Shown piece by piece: positions 1 to 6,253 of a stretch of DNA of 6,365 nucleotides (position 1 is its first letter; each line of letters opens with the position of its first letter). Below the pieces are notes generated by a model. The model searched no databases and was not told the DNA's origin. It worked only from the letters and a program-made list of their open reading frames with translations. This DNA comes from Candidatus Aerophobota bacterium. Lineage in GTDB: Bacteria; Aerophobota; Aerophobia; Aerophobales; B3-G15. The stretch lies in the NCBI GenBank assembly GCA_003648845.1, contig QMQA01000075.1, forward strand, positions 1 through 6,365, read 5' to 3'. The translations under genes and the position numbers were made by a program.

Positions 1-707
1 GCAATAACCACAATGCTAAATCTCCTTCCTTTTGTGCATCTTTCTTTCACCTTCTCAACAATTATGCCAACATTATATGGAATCTCTGGAATGAGAATAA
101 TATCTCCACCTGCCGCTACTCCTGCATGCAGAGCAATCCATCCAGCTTTGTGCCCCATGAGCTCTACTATCATAACACGGTGGTGGGATTGAGCGGTGGT
201 ATGAATCCTATCAATCCCTTCTGTGGCAATAGATACAGCAGAGTCAAAACCAAAGGTAATATCTGTTCCCCGTATATCATTGTCTATCGTCTTGGGGATT
301 CCTATCACAGGAATTCCATCCTTGAATAATCTATAGGCTATACCCAGTGTTCCATCTCCGCCTATACAAAAAAGACAGGCGATATCAAGCTCTCTTACAT
401 TCTTCAGGACGGTCTTAGATACATCTTTAAATACCAGCTCACCTTCTTCTTCCATAGCGTACCTGTACGGATTTGCGGTTTTCGAGGTACCAAGGATGGT
501 ACCACCCAGAGTAAGAATTCCCGAAACATCATCATAGCTAAGTTTTCTGTACTTTTTGTGAATGAGTCCGTGATACCCATCTTCTATCCCAAAAACCTCC
601 ATACCTTTTTCACTGATTGCTTTCTTTGCAACTGCTCGAATTACCGCATTAATACCCGGGCAATCGCCTCCTCCAGTGAGAATGGCAACTCGTTGTCTTT
701 TTTTCAT
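1..707 (-). CDS. pfkA: 6-phosphofructokinase (PfkA family), 3' end outside window
   Basis: Phosphorylates fructose 6-phosphate to fructose 1,6-bisphosphate in the cytoplasm (glycolysis). An open frame runs from ATG at 707 to the left edge, 235 codons without a stop; family members are about 320-360 aa, so roughly a third is missing. Visible in order: nucleotide-site motif GGGDCPGIN (12-20), GGDGT (116-120), PKTIDND (138-144) with the catalytic base Asp at 142, Arg177 in the SHHR stretch (equivalent of E. coli Arg162), MGHKAGW (184-190) and IPEIPYN. From family knowledge, Gly at the E. coli 104 position (here 119) points to ATP, while Lys at the 124 position (here 139) is found in PPi enzymes and in ATP-using group III enzymes. 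ATP as donor is therefore my inference. The usual Arg of MGR is His186. The start is supported by GGGGTGAGG a few bases upstream. No strong promoter is seen in front. Confidence 0.93.
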   Translation of the reverse strand, partial: MKKRQRVAILTGGGDCPGINAVIRAVAKKAISEKGMEVFGIEDGYHGLIHKKYRKLSYDDVSGILTLGGTILGTSKTANPYRYAMEEEGELVFKDVSKTVLKNVRELDIACLFCIGGDGTLGIAYRLFKDGIPVIGIPKTIDNDIRGTDITFGFDSAVSIATEGIDRIHTTAQSHHRVMIVELMGHKAGWIALHAGVAAGGDIILIPEIPYNVGIIVEKVKERCTKGRRFSIVVI

Positions 708-802
708 ACCTCACCCCTTGTTAGTTTATTGTGCCTTTGAAACCTTGCTTACTCTATTTTCACAGAACTTACACATTGCAATTACTCAAAAATAATTTTT
801 AT
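708..802. other. Short non-coding gap upstream of pfkA
   Basis: AT-rich gap between the pfkA start and the first recognisable frame of the transposase relic. It holds the pfkA ribosome binding site (711-719 on the minus strand). I looked for a leftward sigma-70 promoter here and found only weak matches, for example TTGCAA followed by poor -10 candidates, so none is called. The missing N-terminal part of the transposase is not recognisable here. Confidence 0.4.
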
Positions 803-1299
803 ATGCCGAGTCACATTACAAATAAACTCTTCATCCAGTTTGTCAACAGGGGAGGGGAATGGGGAGGAGATAATCCTGAAAAACTAAAGAAGTTAGATGA
901 AGGAAACTACAGACCTTATGGAAAGTTTAGGAAGAGCACCTAAGGGGAGAAAAGGATATCAGGGAAGAGTGGAAAGATCCCACAAGACAGATGATGAGGA
1001 ATTCTATATTCCTCTTTTGTCCTCTATTAACAGTGAAAGAAAGCTTTTGCAGTATGCAGCAAAGGGATTACTGGTACAACGTAAAAAGGCCTCATCTTGG
1101 CAAAGGAATGGATGGTAGGTCTCCATTTGAAAAGCTCAAAGATTTAGGATATAATCTTCCTGAAGAATTTGCTTTATTACCTCCCATAATCTTAGATGAT
1201 GTCTCTACCTTCTGGGCAGTCAGGGGTGGTAACAATCTCCTGACACCTTACACTATGCTAAAAGCAGATTTTTTCTTTCTCTTTTTGATGTTCATTTAG
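803..1299 (+). pseudogene. IS481-type (rve/DDE) transposase relic, N-terminus missing, two frameshifts
   Basis: Three successive plus-strand frames read as one C-terminal DDE integrase domain. Frame one (to about 930) has GGEWGGDNPEKLKKL. Frame two (about 926-1065) has APKGRKGYQGRVERSHKTDD, where the Glu of RVERSH is the family's third catalytic residue. Frame three (about 1062-1299) has WYNVKRPHLGKGMDGRSPFE and then LGYNLPEEFALLPPIILDD. This order is that of IS481-family transposases. Each junction moves the reading frame by one base in the same direction. The position of the second catalytic Asp, just before GGEW, appears to be Asn. The first 200 or so residues are absent and I could not find terminal inverted repeats. 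The element is clearly dead. It lies opposite to its neighbours, between pfkA and the purine operon. Upstream and downstream limits are approximate; homology is clear from about 830 to 1250. Confidence 0.86.
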
Positions 1300-1411
1300 T
1301 CTCTCAGAGGCAAAAATTTCACCCTTAGTTATAATCTCAGGGCAGTATAATCCCCTTGAGATAATCATCGCCTGGATGTTCCATCAACTCAAAGCCTTTT
1401 TGAATATCCAG
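1258..1411 (-). pseudogene. Possible remnant of a small gene downstream of purE
   Basis: Directly after purE, AAGGAGG (on the minus strand) is followed at a normal distance by CTG at 1411, opening the reading LDIQKGFELMEHPGDDYLKG and then IILP. TGA at 1339-1337 interrupts it. Skipping one base gives a continuation EIITKGEIFASERL and then an Lys/Glu-rich tail to a stop at 1258-1260, inside the 3' end of the transposase relic. GTG at 1417, overlapping the purE stop, is in the same frame but too close to the ribosome binding site. The residue composition looks protein-like, but I do not recognise a family and 154 bases is little to judge by. It could be the start of a purine-operon gene truncated when the insertion sequence arrived, or chance. 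Confidence 0.3.
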
Positions 1412-1413
1412 AC

Positions 1414-1920
1414 TCACTCCTCCTTCTTTTTTAATTTATTGTTTTTCCCTTCTATCTCCCGACGCATATGTTCTTTATATTCTTTAACCTTTTCTCTGAT
1501 TTTTGGATATTTTATCCCTAAAATTTGAGCAGCCAGTATAGCCGCATTTTTAGCTCCAGTTTTGCCGATAGTTACCGTTGCAACAGGAACACCGGATGGC
1601 ATCTGGACTATGGAAAGAAGAGAATCCAGACCCCCCAAATCACCGGTTTGCATGGGAACTCCTATAACAGGAAGCGATGTCAATGAAGCAATCACACCTG
1701 GCAGGTGGGCAGCTTTTCCGGCACCAGCAATGATTACCTCCAGGCCCCTTTCTTCAGCAGTAGTAGCATACTGGTGTGCTTTTTGGGGTGTGCGATGGGC
1801 GGATATAATATTTATTTCATAACCAATGCCAAATTTATCCAGAATTTGAGCTGTCTCCTGCATCACTGGTAAATCAGAATCGCTTCCTACAACAATTCCT
1901 ATTAAAATTTTATTATACAT
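1414..1920 (-). CDS. purE: N5-carboxyaminoimidazole ribonucleotide mutase, class I PurE
   Basis: Converts N5-CAIR to CAIR in de novo purine synthesis; cytoplasmic, typically an octamer in this family. The product is 168 aa, normal for the family. Motifs: GSDSD (12-16), SAHRTP (40-45) with catalytic His42, [11 protein letters not shown] (65-75) and [11 protein letters not shown] (98-108), all class I features. At position 69 Lys stands where many class I enzymes, E. coli included, have Gly. The C-terminus is a charged tail rich in Lys and Glu. The start is ATG 1920: AGGAGG lies nine bases upstream. A TTG in the same frame at 1929 directly abuts that site and cannot be used with it. The start overlaps the last 8 bases of purC, so translation is probably coupled. 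No purK is present, so the N5-CAIR source must be elsewhere. Confidence 0.97.
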   Translation of the reverse strand: MYNKILIGIVVGSDSDLPVMQETAQILDKFGIGYEINIISAHRTPQKAHQYATTAEERGLEVIIAGAGKAAHLPGVIASLTSLPVIGVPMQTGDLGGLDSLLSIVQMPSGVPVATVTIGKTGAKNAAILAAQILGIKYPKIREKVKEYKEHMRREIEGKNNKLKKKEE

Positions 1921-2821
1921 ACCTTTCAACCTCCTCTCCCGTGAGCATTTTGAGGGCCTGAAGATACTTTTCAGTTGTTTTTGTAATTATCTCTTCAGGC
2001 AGGCTGGGAGCAGGTGGTGTCTTGTCCCAATCCAAACTCTCAAGATAATCCCGCACAAACTGCTTATCAAAACTGGGCTGAGGTTTGCCTGGCTCGTATC
2101 CTTCCTTAGGCCAGAACCTTGAAGAGTCAGGAGTAAGCACCTCATCAATAAGAATAACCTCATCTTCTACTTTGCCAAACTCAAACTTTGTATCAGCAAT
2201 AATTATGCCTTTAGATTCTGCATATTCGTTTGCTTTTTTATAGAGTGTAATACTTATATCCTTTAATTTGGTGGCTGTATTTTTCCCGATTTCTTTTTCA
2301 ATATACTCCTGCGTCACATTAATGTCATGACCTGCATTCTCCTTTGTTGCCGGGGTAAAAATTGGCTCAGGTAATTTATCTGCCTCTCTCAAACCCTTTG
2401 GTAATTTTATCCCGCAGATAGACTGTGTTTCTTTATACTCCTTCCATCCCGAGCCAGCCAGATACCCTCTCACCACACATTCAACCGGTATAGGCTCTGC
2501 TTTCTTTACTAACATTGAGCGGCCCTTCAGGAGTTCTTTATACTTTTGCAGCTGTTCTGGAAAATCATCTGCGTTAGGGGTTATCAGGTGATTGGCAATA
2601 ATATCTTTGGTAAACTCAAACCAGAACACGGAAAGACGAGTTAAAACCTCTCCTTTGTGCGGAATGCAGGTAGGCAAAACAACATCAAAGCAAGATATTC
2701 TATCTGTTGAAATAATTAAAAGTCTATCTCCCAAATCATAGATATCTCTAACCTTTCCTCTTTTAAAAAATTTAACATCCGCAAGCTCTGTTGATTGTAA
2801 TGGTTGGCTGTGCATATTCAT
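1913..2821 (-). CDS. purC: Phosphoribosylaminoimidazole-succinocarboxamide synthase (SAICAR synthetase), long Ade1-like form
   Basis: Joins CAIR and aspartate with ATP to give SAICAR, the step after PurE. At 302 aa it belongs to the longer form, like yeast Ade1 (about 306 aa), rather than the roughly 235-aa form of E. coli. Motifs in order: GKVRDIY (22-28) and STDRIS (38-43) of the ATP-binding lobe, [18 protein letters not shown] (112-129), [10 protein letters not shown] (151-160), [10 protein letters not shown] (207-216), [14 protein letters not shown] (224-237) and KQFVRDYL (253-260). All key stretches are intact. I chose ATG 2821 because AAGGA lies eight bases before it and the conserved domain starts soon after; a frame opening at TTG 2866 has no such site. 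A second ATG at 2815 is possible. It follows ppcA after 63 bases with no terminator and overlaps purE, so the three genes are likely one transcript. Confidence 0.97.
   Translation of the reverse strand: MNMHSQPLQSTELADVKFFKRGKVRDIYDLGDRLLIISTDRISCFDVVLPTCIPHKGEVLTRLSVFWFEFTKDIIANHLITPNADDFPEQLQKYKELLKGRSMLVKKAEPIPVECVVRGYLAGSGWKEYKETQSICGIKLPKGLREADKLPEPIFTPATKENAGHDINVTQEYIEKEIGKNTATKLKDISITLYKKANEYAESKGIIIADTKFEFGKVEDEVILIDEVLTPDSSRFWPKEGYEPGKPQPSFDKQFVRDYLESLDWDKTPPAPSLPEEIITKTTEKYLQALKMLTGEEVERYV
1930..1935 (-). promoter_or_regulatory. Shine-Dalgarno site fixing the purE start
   Basis: AGGAGG inside the last codons of purC, nine bases before ATG 1920. It decides for that ATG against the upstream in-frame TTG (1929-1927), which touches the site with no spacer. 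Confidence 0.75.
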
Positions 2822-2884
2822 TACATCTTTCCTTTTTTGAAATTTAGCCACTTTATCGGGAATCAAACAACTAAAGCGTTACTT

Positions 2885-4414
2885 TTATCCCAAAAAATTT
2901 CTTAAAATCCCCGCCTCTTCAATCAATTGAGTTACATCCTTATCCTCCTCCAGGAAAAGAAGAATATTGGAGGTTAAGTTTTTGTGAATAAGCTGTTTGT
3001 TTGCTACAGGTTCTGTGGGAATTTTTAAAATTCTTTCTATTAATCCCAAATCCTGCTCTATATATTCAAGGCTGGGATATTTTCTTTTCAGTCTCTTTAT
3101 ATTTTCCCGATTAACAAAACCGCAGGCTTCTTTTAAATCCCATTTTAAATTTAAGTAGTATTTTTCTAAAATTTCCTCCAAACCTTCTTTTTGAGCTACC
3201 TTTAAGGCCCTGCCTACACCGATAATCTCAGGGGGAATTCCCAAAGAATATAAAGAGGCAGTAAAGGTAATGGCACGCGGGAGGTGAATCCCCCTGGTAA
3301 ATTCTCGAGAATAACCAAATAGACCTATATGGAGTCTTCTTTCTCTGCGCCGAGGGACAAATCCTGAAATCTCGTTTATCAATCCAGCTATTTTAACAAT
3401 CTCCCTGCGGTAAGAATCCTTGAATATTTTTACAAGTTTTTCTATACCTGTCAAATCACTCCTGCTTATAAAAGGTATATTATTCTGGTTTGCGAGCTCC
3501 ACACTCAAAGTCTTTATAGCCTCCTTTACTTCCTCTAAGGGATAGTCGTATCTAAAAGAAGATTGAATTGTTACTGTCTTTATTCCCTGATATTCTCTTA
3601 GGAAATTGGTGATGTTGCGGGGTGAAAGATGTCCCCTGAAAGGAACTGTTCCACAACCGATTATGGGATAAACTTTAATATCAAGTTTTTCACATATTTT
3701 GTATATCTTTGAGATGGCAACTTTTGCTGATAGGACCGCCGCAACCAACCCATAGTTTAAGGCAGGATCAGAGCGGGCAATAAAGGGGCGAATATGCTCT
3801 ATTTTTTTAATCCTGGAAAATTTTTGTTTATAAAGAGATACATATTCCTCAAGTAAATTATCTACTCCAAGCAGATAAGGAATATCCTCAATCAGGGGAA
3901 TTATCTCAATAGTTTCAGGACTACCGGATCCAATTTTAGTTTGCACATCTTTTCTTAAAAGATGGGACAGTTCAGCAAACTTGGTCTGAAGATATACAAG
4001 CTGCTCTGCTTTTGTGGTCATGGGAAGTATAACTTCAAATACAGGAGGGTAATGCAGTTTTAAATCTCTGGCTATATCACTGGCAGTAAGAACATTGGCA
4101 AAGGCACGCAAGACCCTATAGCTTCCTTTTTCAACCCAGATATTTGGTATTCGGTAGGTAATAAACACCTTTTTACCTAAGGGTCTTTTCTGAAAAAAGG
4201 GAAAATCTTCTTCAAAGAGTCGCTCAATTACTGCCTCATCCACATATTTTCCTTCCCAGTCCCACATAAATTCCTCACAACTTAGCTCTCCCAAAGAAAC
4301 AAGAGCTTCTTTAATTTCATCTTTGCTGTCTATGAAAGGTTTACCCAGCCACCAAACACACCCAGCATTATCTGGATGCTGGGTAGCCATAGTTGAAGGT
4401 ATCTTTCTAAACAT
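2885..4414 (-). CDS. ppcA: Archaeal-type phosphoenolpyruvate carboxylase
   Basis: Carboxylates PEP with bicarbonate to oxaloacetate; an anaplerotic cytoplasmic enzyme. At 509 aa it fits the archaeal-type family (about 480-540 aa), which is much shorter than the roughly 900-aa bacterial/plant type. Seen in order: TMATQHPDNA (8-17), FMWDWEGKYVDE (49-60), VILPMTTKAEQL (128-139), ARSDPALNYG (213-222), GCGTVPFRGHLSP (253-265), TIQSSFRYDYP (282-292), RRRERRLHIGLFGYSR (355-370) and LPRAITFTASLYSLGIPPE (378-396). No frameshift or missing block. ATG 4414 is preceded by AAAGGAAA (4425-4418). From family knowledge these enzymes are not activated by acetyl-CoA and respond little to allosteric effectors. 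It sits between the purB relic and purC; oxaloacetate leads to aspartate, which purC uses, but that link is inference. In bacteria this type is scattered, so transfer from archaea is plausible but not shown here. Confidence 0.96.
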   Translation of the reverse strand: MFRKIPSTMATQHPDNAGCVWWLGKPFIDSKDEIKEALVSLGELSCEEFMWDWEGKYVDEAVIERLFEEDFPFFQKRPLGKKVFITYRIPNIWVEKGSYRVLRAFANVLTASDIARDLKLHYPPVFEVILPMTTKAEQLVYLQTKFAELSHLLRKDVQTKIGSGSPETIEIIPLIEDIPYLLGVDNLLEEYVSLYKQKFSRIKKIEHIRPFIARSDPALNYGLVAAVLSAKVAISKIYKICEKLDIKVYPIIGCGTVPFRGHLSPRNITNFLREYQGIKTVTIQSSFRYDYPLEEVKEAIKTLSVELANQNNIPFISRSDLTGIEKLVKIFKDSYRREIVKIAGLINEISGFVPRRRERRLHIGLFGYSREFTRGIHLPRAITFTASLYSLGIPPEIIGVGRALKVAQKEGLEEILEKYYLNLKWDLKEACGFVNRENIKRLKRKYPSLEYIEQDLGLIERILKIPTEPVANKQLIHKNLTSNILLFLEEDKDVTQLIEEAGILRNFLG

Positions 4415-4437
4415 AACTTTCCTTTACAAACCCTTCA

Positions 4438-4758
4438 TTATCCATCACTACATGATCTGGATAAAGGTTTATTTTTCCTGAAAAACTCAAAAATCTTTCT
4501 CCTTACGTACTCATGGGCATCAGGATGACCTTTAGCTGCTAATAATATATAAAGAGGCTCAGCAATTATCCTACCCTGATCCAATCTAAAATTCTTTTGC
4601 ATGTTGGCCTTGTTTACCTGCAGTTTACAAGATACTCTCATTACCCTTCTTACACTTGAATCGAGCGCTACCAGAAGCTCTGGTAGATGCCTCCGGGAAC
4701 AGGAATTGGTTAAGTTCCTTTGATGTTCGGAAATCTGGTCATTGTAAACGGTAACCAT
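4438..4758 (-). pseudogene. purB: Adenylosuccinate lyase fragment (internal piece only)
   Basis: A 106-aa frame whose residues 8-92 match one contiguous part of adenylosuccinate lyase: QISEHQRNLTNSCSRRHLPE (8-27), a helix RRVMRVSCKLQVNKANMQKN (37-56), then DQGRIIAEPLYILLAAKGHP (60-79) and DAHEYVRRK (80-88). The whole enzyme is about 430-480 aa. The N-terminal part, including the fumarase-superfamily signature with its catalytic loop, is absent, as is the end after VRRK, where the sequence runs into an unrelated tail and TAA. No ribosome binding site precedes the ATG. The frame is the same as that of the upstream oxidoreductase gene, whose TGA lies 18 bases before. I take it as what is left after an internal deletion in an older purB-purC-purE cluster. 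A working purB must be elsewhere if the cell makes purines. A short functional protein is unlikely. Confidence 0.85.
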
Positions 4759-4776
4759 CCTGGACCGAAAAAAATA

Positions 4777-6069
4777 TCATCCCAAAAAGAGAGCATCCTG
4801 CAATTTCCTTAAACTCACCAGGAGACTTTCTTCAAGTTCTACCTGAGACAGATTAATACAATCACCTTTTTTAACATTTTCCTTGAGCACTGCTCCTTCT
4901 GCAAGGCCCAAAGGTAAAAGATTCTCCTTCCAGGCAACAGATGCTTTTTCAATTAAGCCGTAAACATCAAAACCTCCAATGCCATCGATCCTTTCTCCTT
5001 TTCTCAAATTTCTCTTGGCAACAGCAACTGTCTCCGCAACAGGCTTTCCCAGAGATACTACAGTTGGCTCCTGGTAAATGACCGCCCTGGCAACAGATAA
5101 AGGAACCTCCATGCTGACAAGGTGGTAAGGACGGTAGAGGAGGTAACCGGGACCTTTTCCCATCTTCAGATATTCAAGGTCTTTTCTCAGGCGTTTGTTT
5201 TCCGTGGTAAAAACCACAAAAACTCCAGGGGCTACCTCACCAAGAGCATAATCAACCACTCCCTCCTGATTGAGAACGCCGCCCTTTTCTTTTAAAGAAA
5301 AAAAAGAGGTAAGATCACTTAACTTGCACTCTGGACCATGCATTCCTCTCACATCAGGAACAAGACCTGTAGCATTGGCAACGGCAGTCATTTCGATCAT
5401 GGTTTTGCTACCATCCACAAATTCACACAGCATTTTGGGATTCACCCCTTTTTTAAAAGCAACATCTTTTAGAGTATCAGGGGTTGCTTCTCTATCAAGA
5501 GGGTTATTTTTACCTTTCCCTGCAGCTACTACCTTAAATCCTAAGGAGGTAGCAAAATCATAAATCTCCTTTATAGCAGCTGGCTCATCTCCTGCTCCTA
5601 CTGTGTAAACCACACCAGCATTTTTAGCAAGCTCTAAAAGAATATGACCAACTGTAACGTCAGTTTCTATATTCATCATTATAATGTGTTTCTTATTCCT
5701 TATAGCTTTAAAGGCAACCTCTGCCCCCACCCGGGGAACACCTGTAGCTTCGACTATAGCGTTTAAGGAAGAAAGGTAAGGGATAACCTCGGCTTTATCC
5801 GTCACCACCCGCATTCCTTTATCCAGTGCTCTGTTGCATGCATCTGGATCATCCGAGCAAAAAATATCTCTGGGTGAAACTCCTACCTCCTCAAAGACTT
5901 TTATAGCCTTTCCCCTGTCAACATCAGCGAGAGCCAGAACATCCATTCCTTTCATTTTCGTGATAACAGTTGCTACTCCTGCTCCCATCTGTCCCACTCC
6001 AACAATCCCTACCTTAATGACCCTTTTTTCCTTCTCTAATCTGGCTAATTTTTGAGGTAAATTCAGCAT
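4777..6069 (-). CDS. NAD(P)-binding oxidoreductase with C-terminal SAF domain (COG4091, DXR-like/DRL superfamily)
   Basis: A 430-aa cytoplasmic protein related to homoserine dehydrogenases. After a short N-terminal helix, GIVGVGQMGAGVA (21-33) is a Rossmann dinucleotide site, with ALADVD (47-52) as the usual second-strand acid. The family stretch GKGKNNPLDREATPDT (184-199) follows. The C-terminal part (about 343-412) looks like a SAF domain. There are no membrane segments. Members are annotated variously as predicted homoserine dehydrogenase or FlgA-like. One member from Brucella, DRL, was shown to do the 1-deoxyxylulose 5-phosphate reductoisomerase step of the MEP pathway, but many homologues have no known reaction. 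The substrate here cannot be told from sequence. ATG 6069 is backed by AAAGGAAA about nine bases upstream and by a strong promoter 55 bases upstream. It is the first gene of the leftward operon. Confidence 0.86.
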   Translation of the reverse strand: MLNLPQKLARLEKEKRVIKVGIVGVGQMGAGVATVITKMKGMDVLALADVDRGKAIKVFEEVGVSPRDIFCSDDPDACNRALDKGMRVVTDKAEVIPYLSSLNAIVEATGVPRVGAEVAFKAIRNKKHIIMMNIETDVTVGHILLELAKNAGVVYTVGAGDEPAAIKEIYDFATSLGFKVVAAGKGKNNPLDREATPDTLKDVAFKKGVNPKMLCEFVDGSKTMIEMTAVANATGLVPDVRGMHGPECKLSDLTSFFSLKEKGGVLNQEGVVDYALGEVAPGVFVVFTTENKRLRKDLEYLKMGKGPGYLLYRPYHLVSMEVPLSVARAVIYQEPTVVSLGKPVAETVAVAKRNLRKGERIDGIGGFDVYGLIEKASVAWKENLLPLGLAEGAVLKENVKKGDCINLSQVELEESLLVSLRKLQDALFLG

Positions 6070-6123
6070 TTATTTTTTTCCTTTTTTATCTTTTTACTGA
6101 CTGGCAAAATTAAAGTTTCTCCA

Positions 6124-6151
6124 GTTATACAAAACCTCCCTGCCCTGTCAA
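6124..6151 (-). promoter_or_regulatory. Sigma-70 promoter of the oxidoreductase-ppcA-purC-purE operon
   Basis: On the minus strand, -35 TTGACA (6151-6146, perfect) and -10 TATAAC (6129-6124, five of six) are separated by 16 bases. Transcription would start near 6117, giving a leader of about 48 bases before ATG 6069. No riboswitch or attenuator is visible in that leader. No other promoter of this quality is seen between the genes, so it probably serves the whole block. Confidence 0.75.
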
Positions 6152-6191
6152 GTCTCGCAGTGGAAAATTTTTCGTCATTGACAGTGGAGGG
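6138..6191. repeat. Inverted repeat covering both divergent -35 boxes
   Basis: The left arm CCCTGCCCTGTCAA (6138-6151) and right arm TTGACAGTGGAGGG (6178-6191) are reverse complements at 12 of 14 positions, with 26 bases between. Each arm contains one perfect -35 hexamer plus the adjoining spacer. Identity beyond the -35 hexamer (the CCCT ends and the C next to the hexamer) suggests either a regulator binding both sides or a duplicated promoter. The AT-rich centre contains AAAATTTT (6164-6171). Confidence 0.5.
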
Positions 6192-6205
6192 ATAATTCCT
6201 ATAAT
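6178..6205 (+). promoter_or_regulatory. Perfect-consensus sigma-70 promoter facing right
   Basis: TTGACA (6178-6183), 16-base spacer, TATAAT (6200-6205); both hexamers match the consensus exactly. Transcription would begin near 6212 and reach GGGGGT (6239-6244), a Shine-Dalgarno-like run four bases before ATG 6249. That ATG is followed at once by TAA, so the intended product must be the carboxykinase-like frame just after it, a short leader, or an untranslated RNA. Confidence 0.7.
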
Positions 6206-6253
6206 TAGCCCATATAATCTCAATTTCGATAAAACTCAGGGGGTAAAAATGTA

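Noticed and set aside
126..740. Plus-strand open frames at 126-329 and 558-740
   Set aside because: The first is wholly antisense to the phosphofructokinase coding sequence and the second mostly so, extending only 33 bases past its start; neither has a recognisable domain.
720..830. Sigma-70 promoter for pfkA
   Set aside because: Candidates such as TTTATT-N17-TATAAA or TTGCAA with AATAGA match the consensus too poorly to call.
1219..1244. Hairpin with an 8-bp stem (GTCAGGGG / CTCCTGAC) and 10-base loop, considered as a terminator
   Set aside because: No T-run follows on either strand, and it lies inside the readable transposase relic, so it is probably a by-product of that coding sequence.
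1562..1822. Plus-strand open frame of 86 codons
   Set aside because: It lies wholly antisense to the well-conserved purE coding region and resembles no protein.
1921..1929. TTG 1929 as the start of purE
   Set aside because: It abuts AGGAGG with no spacer, whereas ATG 1920 has a nine-base spacer and starts at the normal family N-terminus.
2822..2866. TTG 2866 as the start of purC, adding 15 residues
   Set aside because: No ribosome binding site precedes it and the added residues are not part of the conserved domain; ATG 2821 has AAGGA at good distance.
5270..6055. Two plus-strand open frames (5270-5563 and 5834-6055)
   Set aside because: Both are antisense to the intact oxidoreductase gene and have low-complexity, non-family-like translations.
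6138..6191. Invertible promoter segment (phase switch) bounded by inverted repeats
   Set aside because: The arms are imperfect, only 26 bases apart, contain the -35 boxes themselves, and no recombinase gene is in the window; divergent promoters explain the symmetry.
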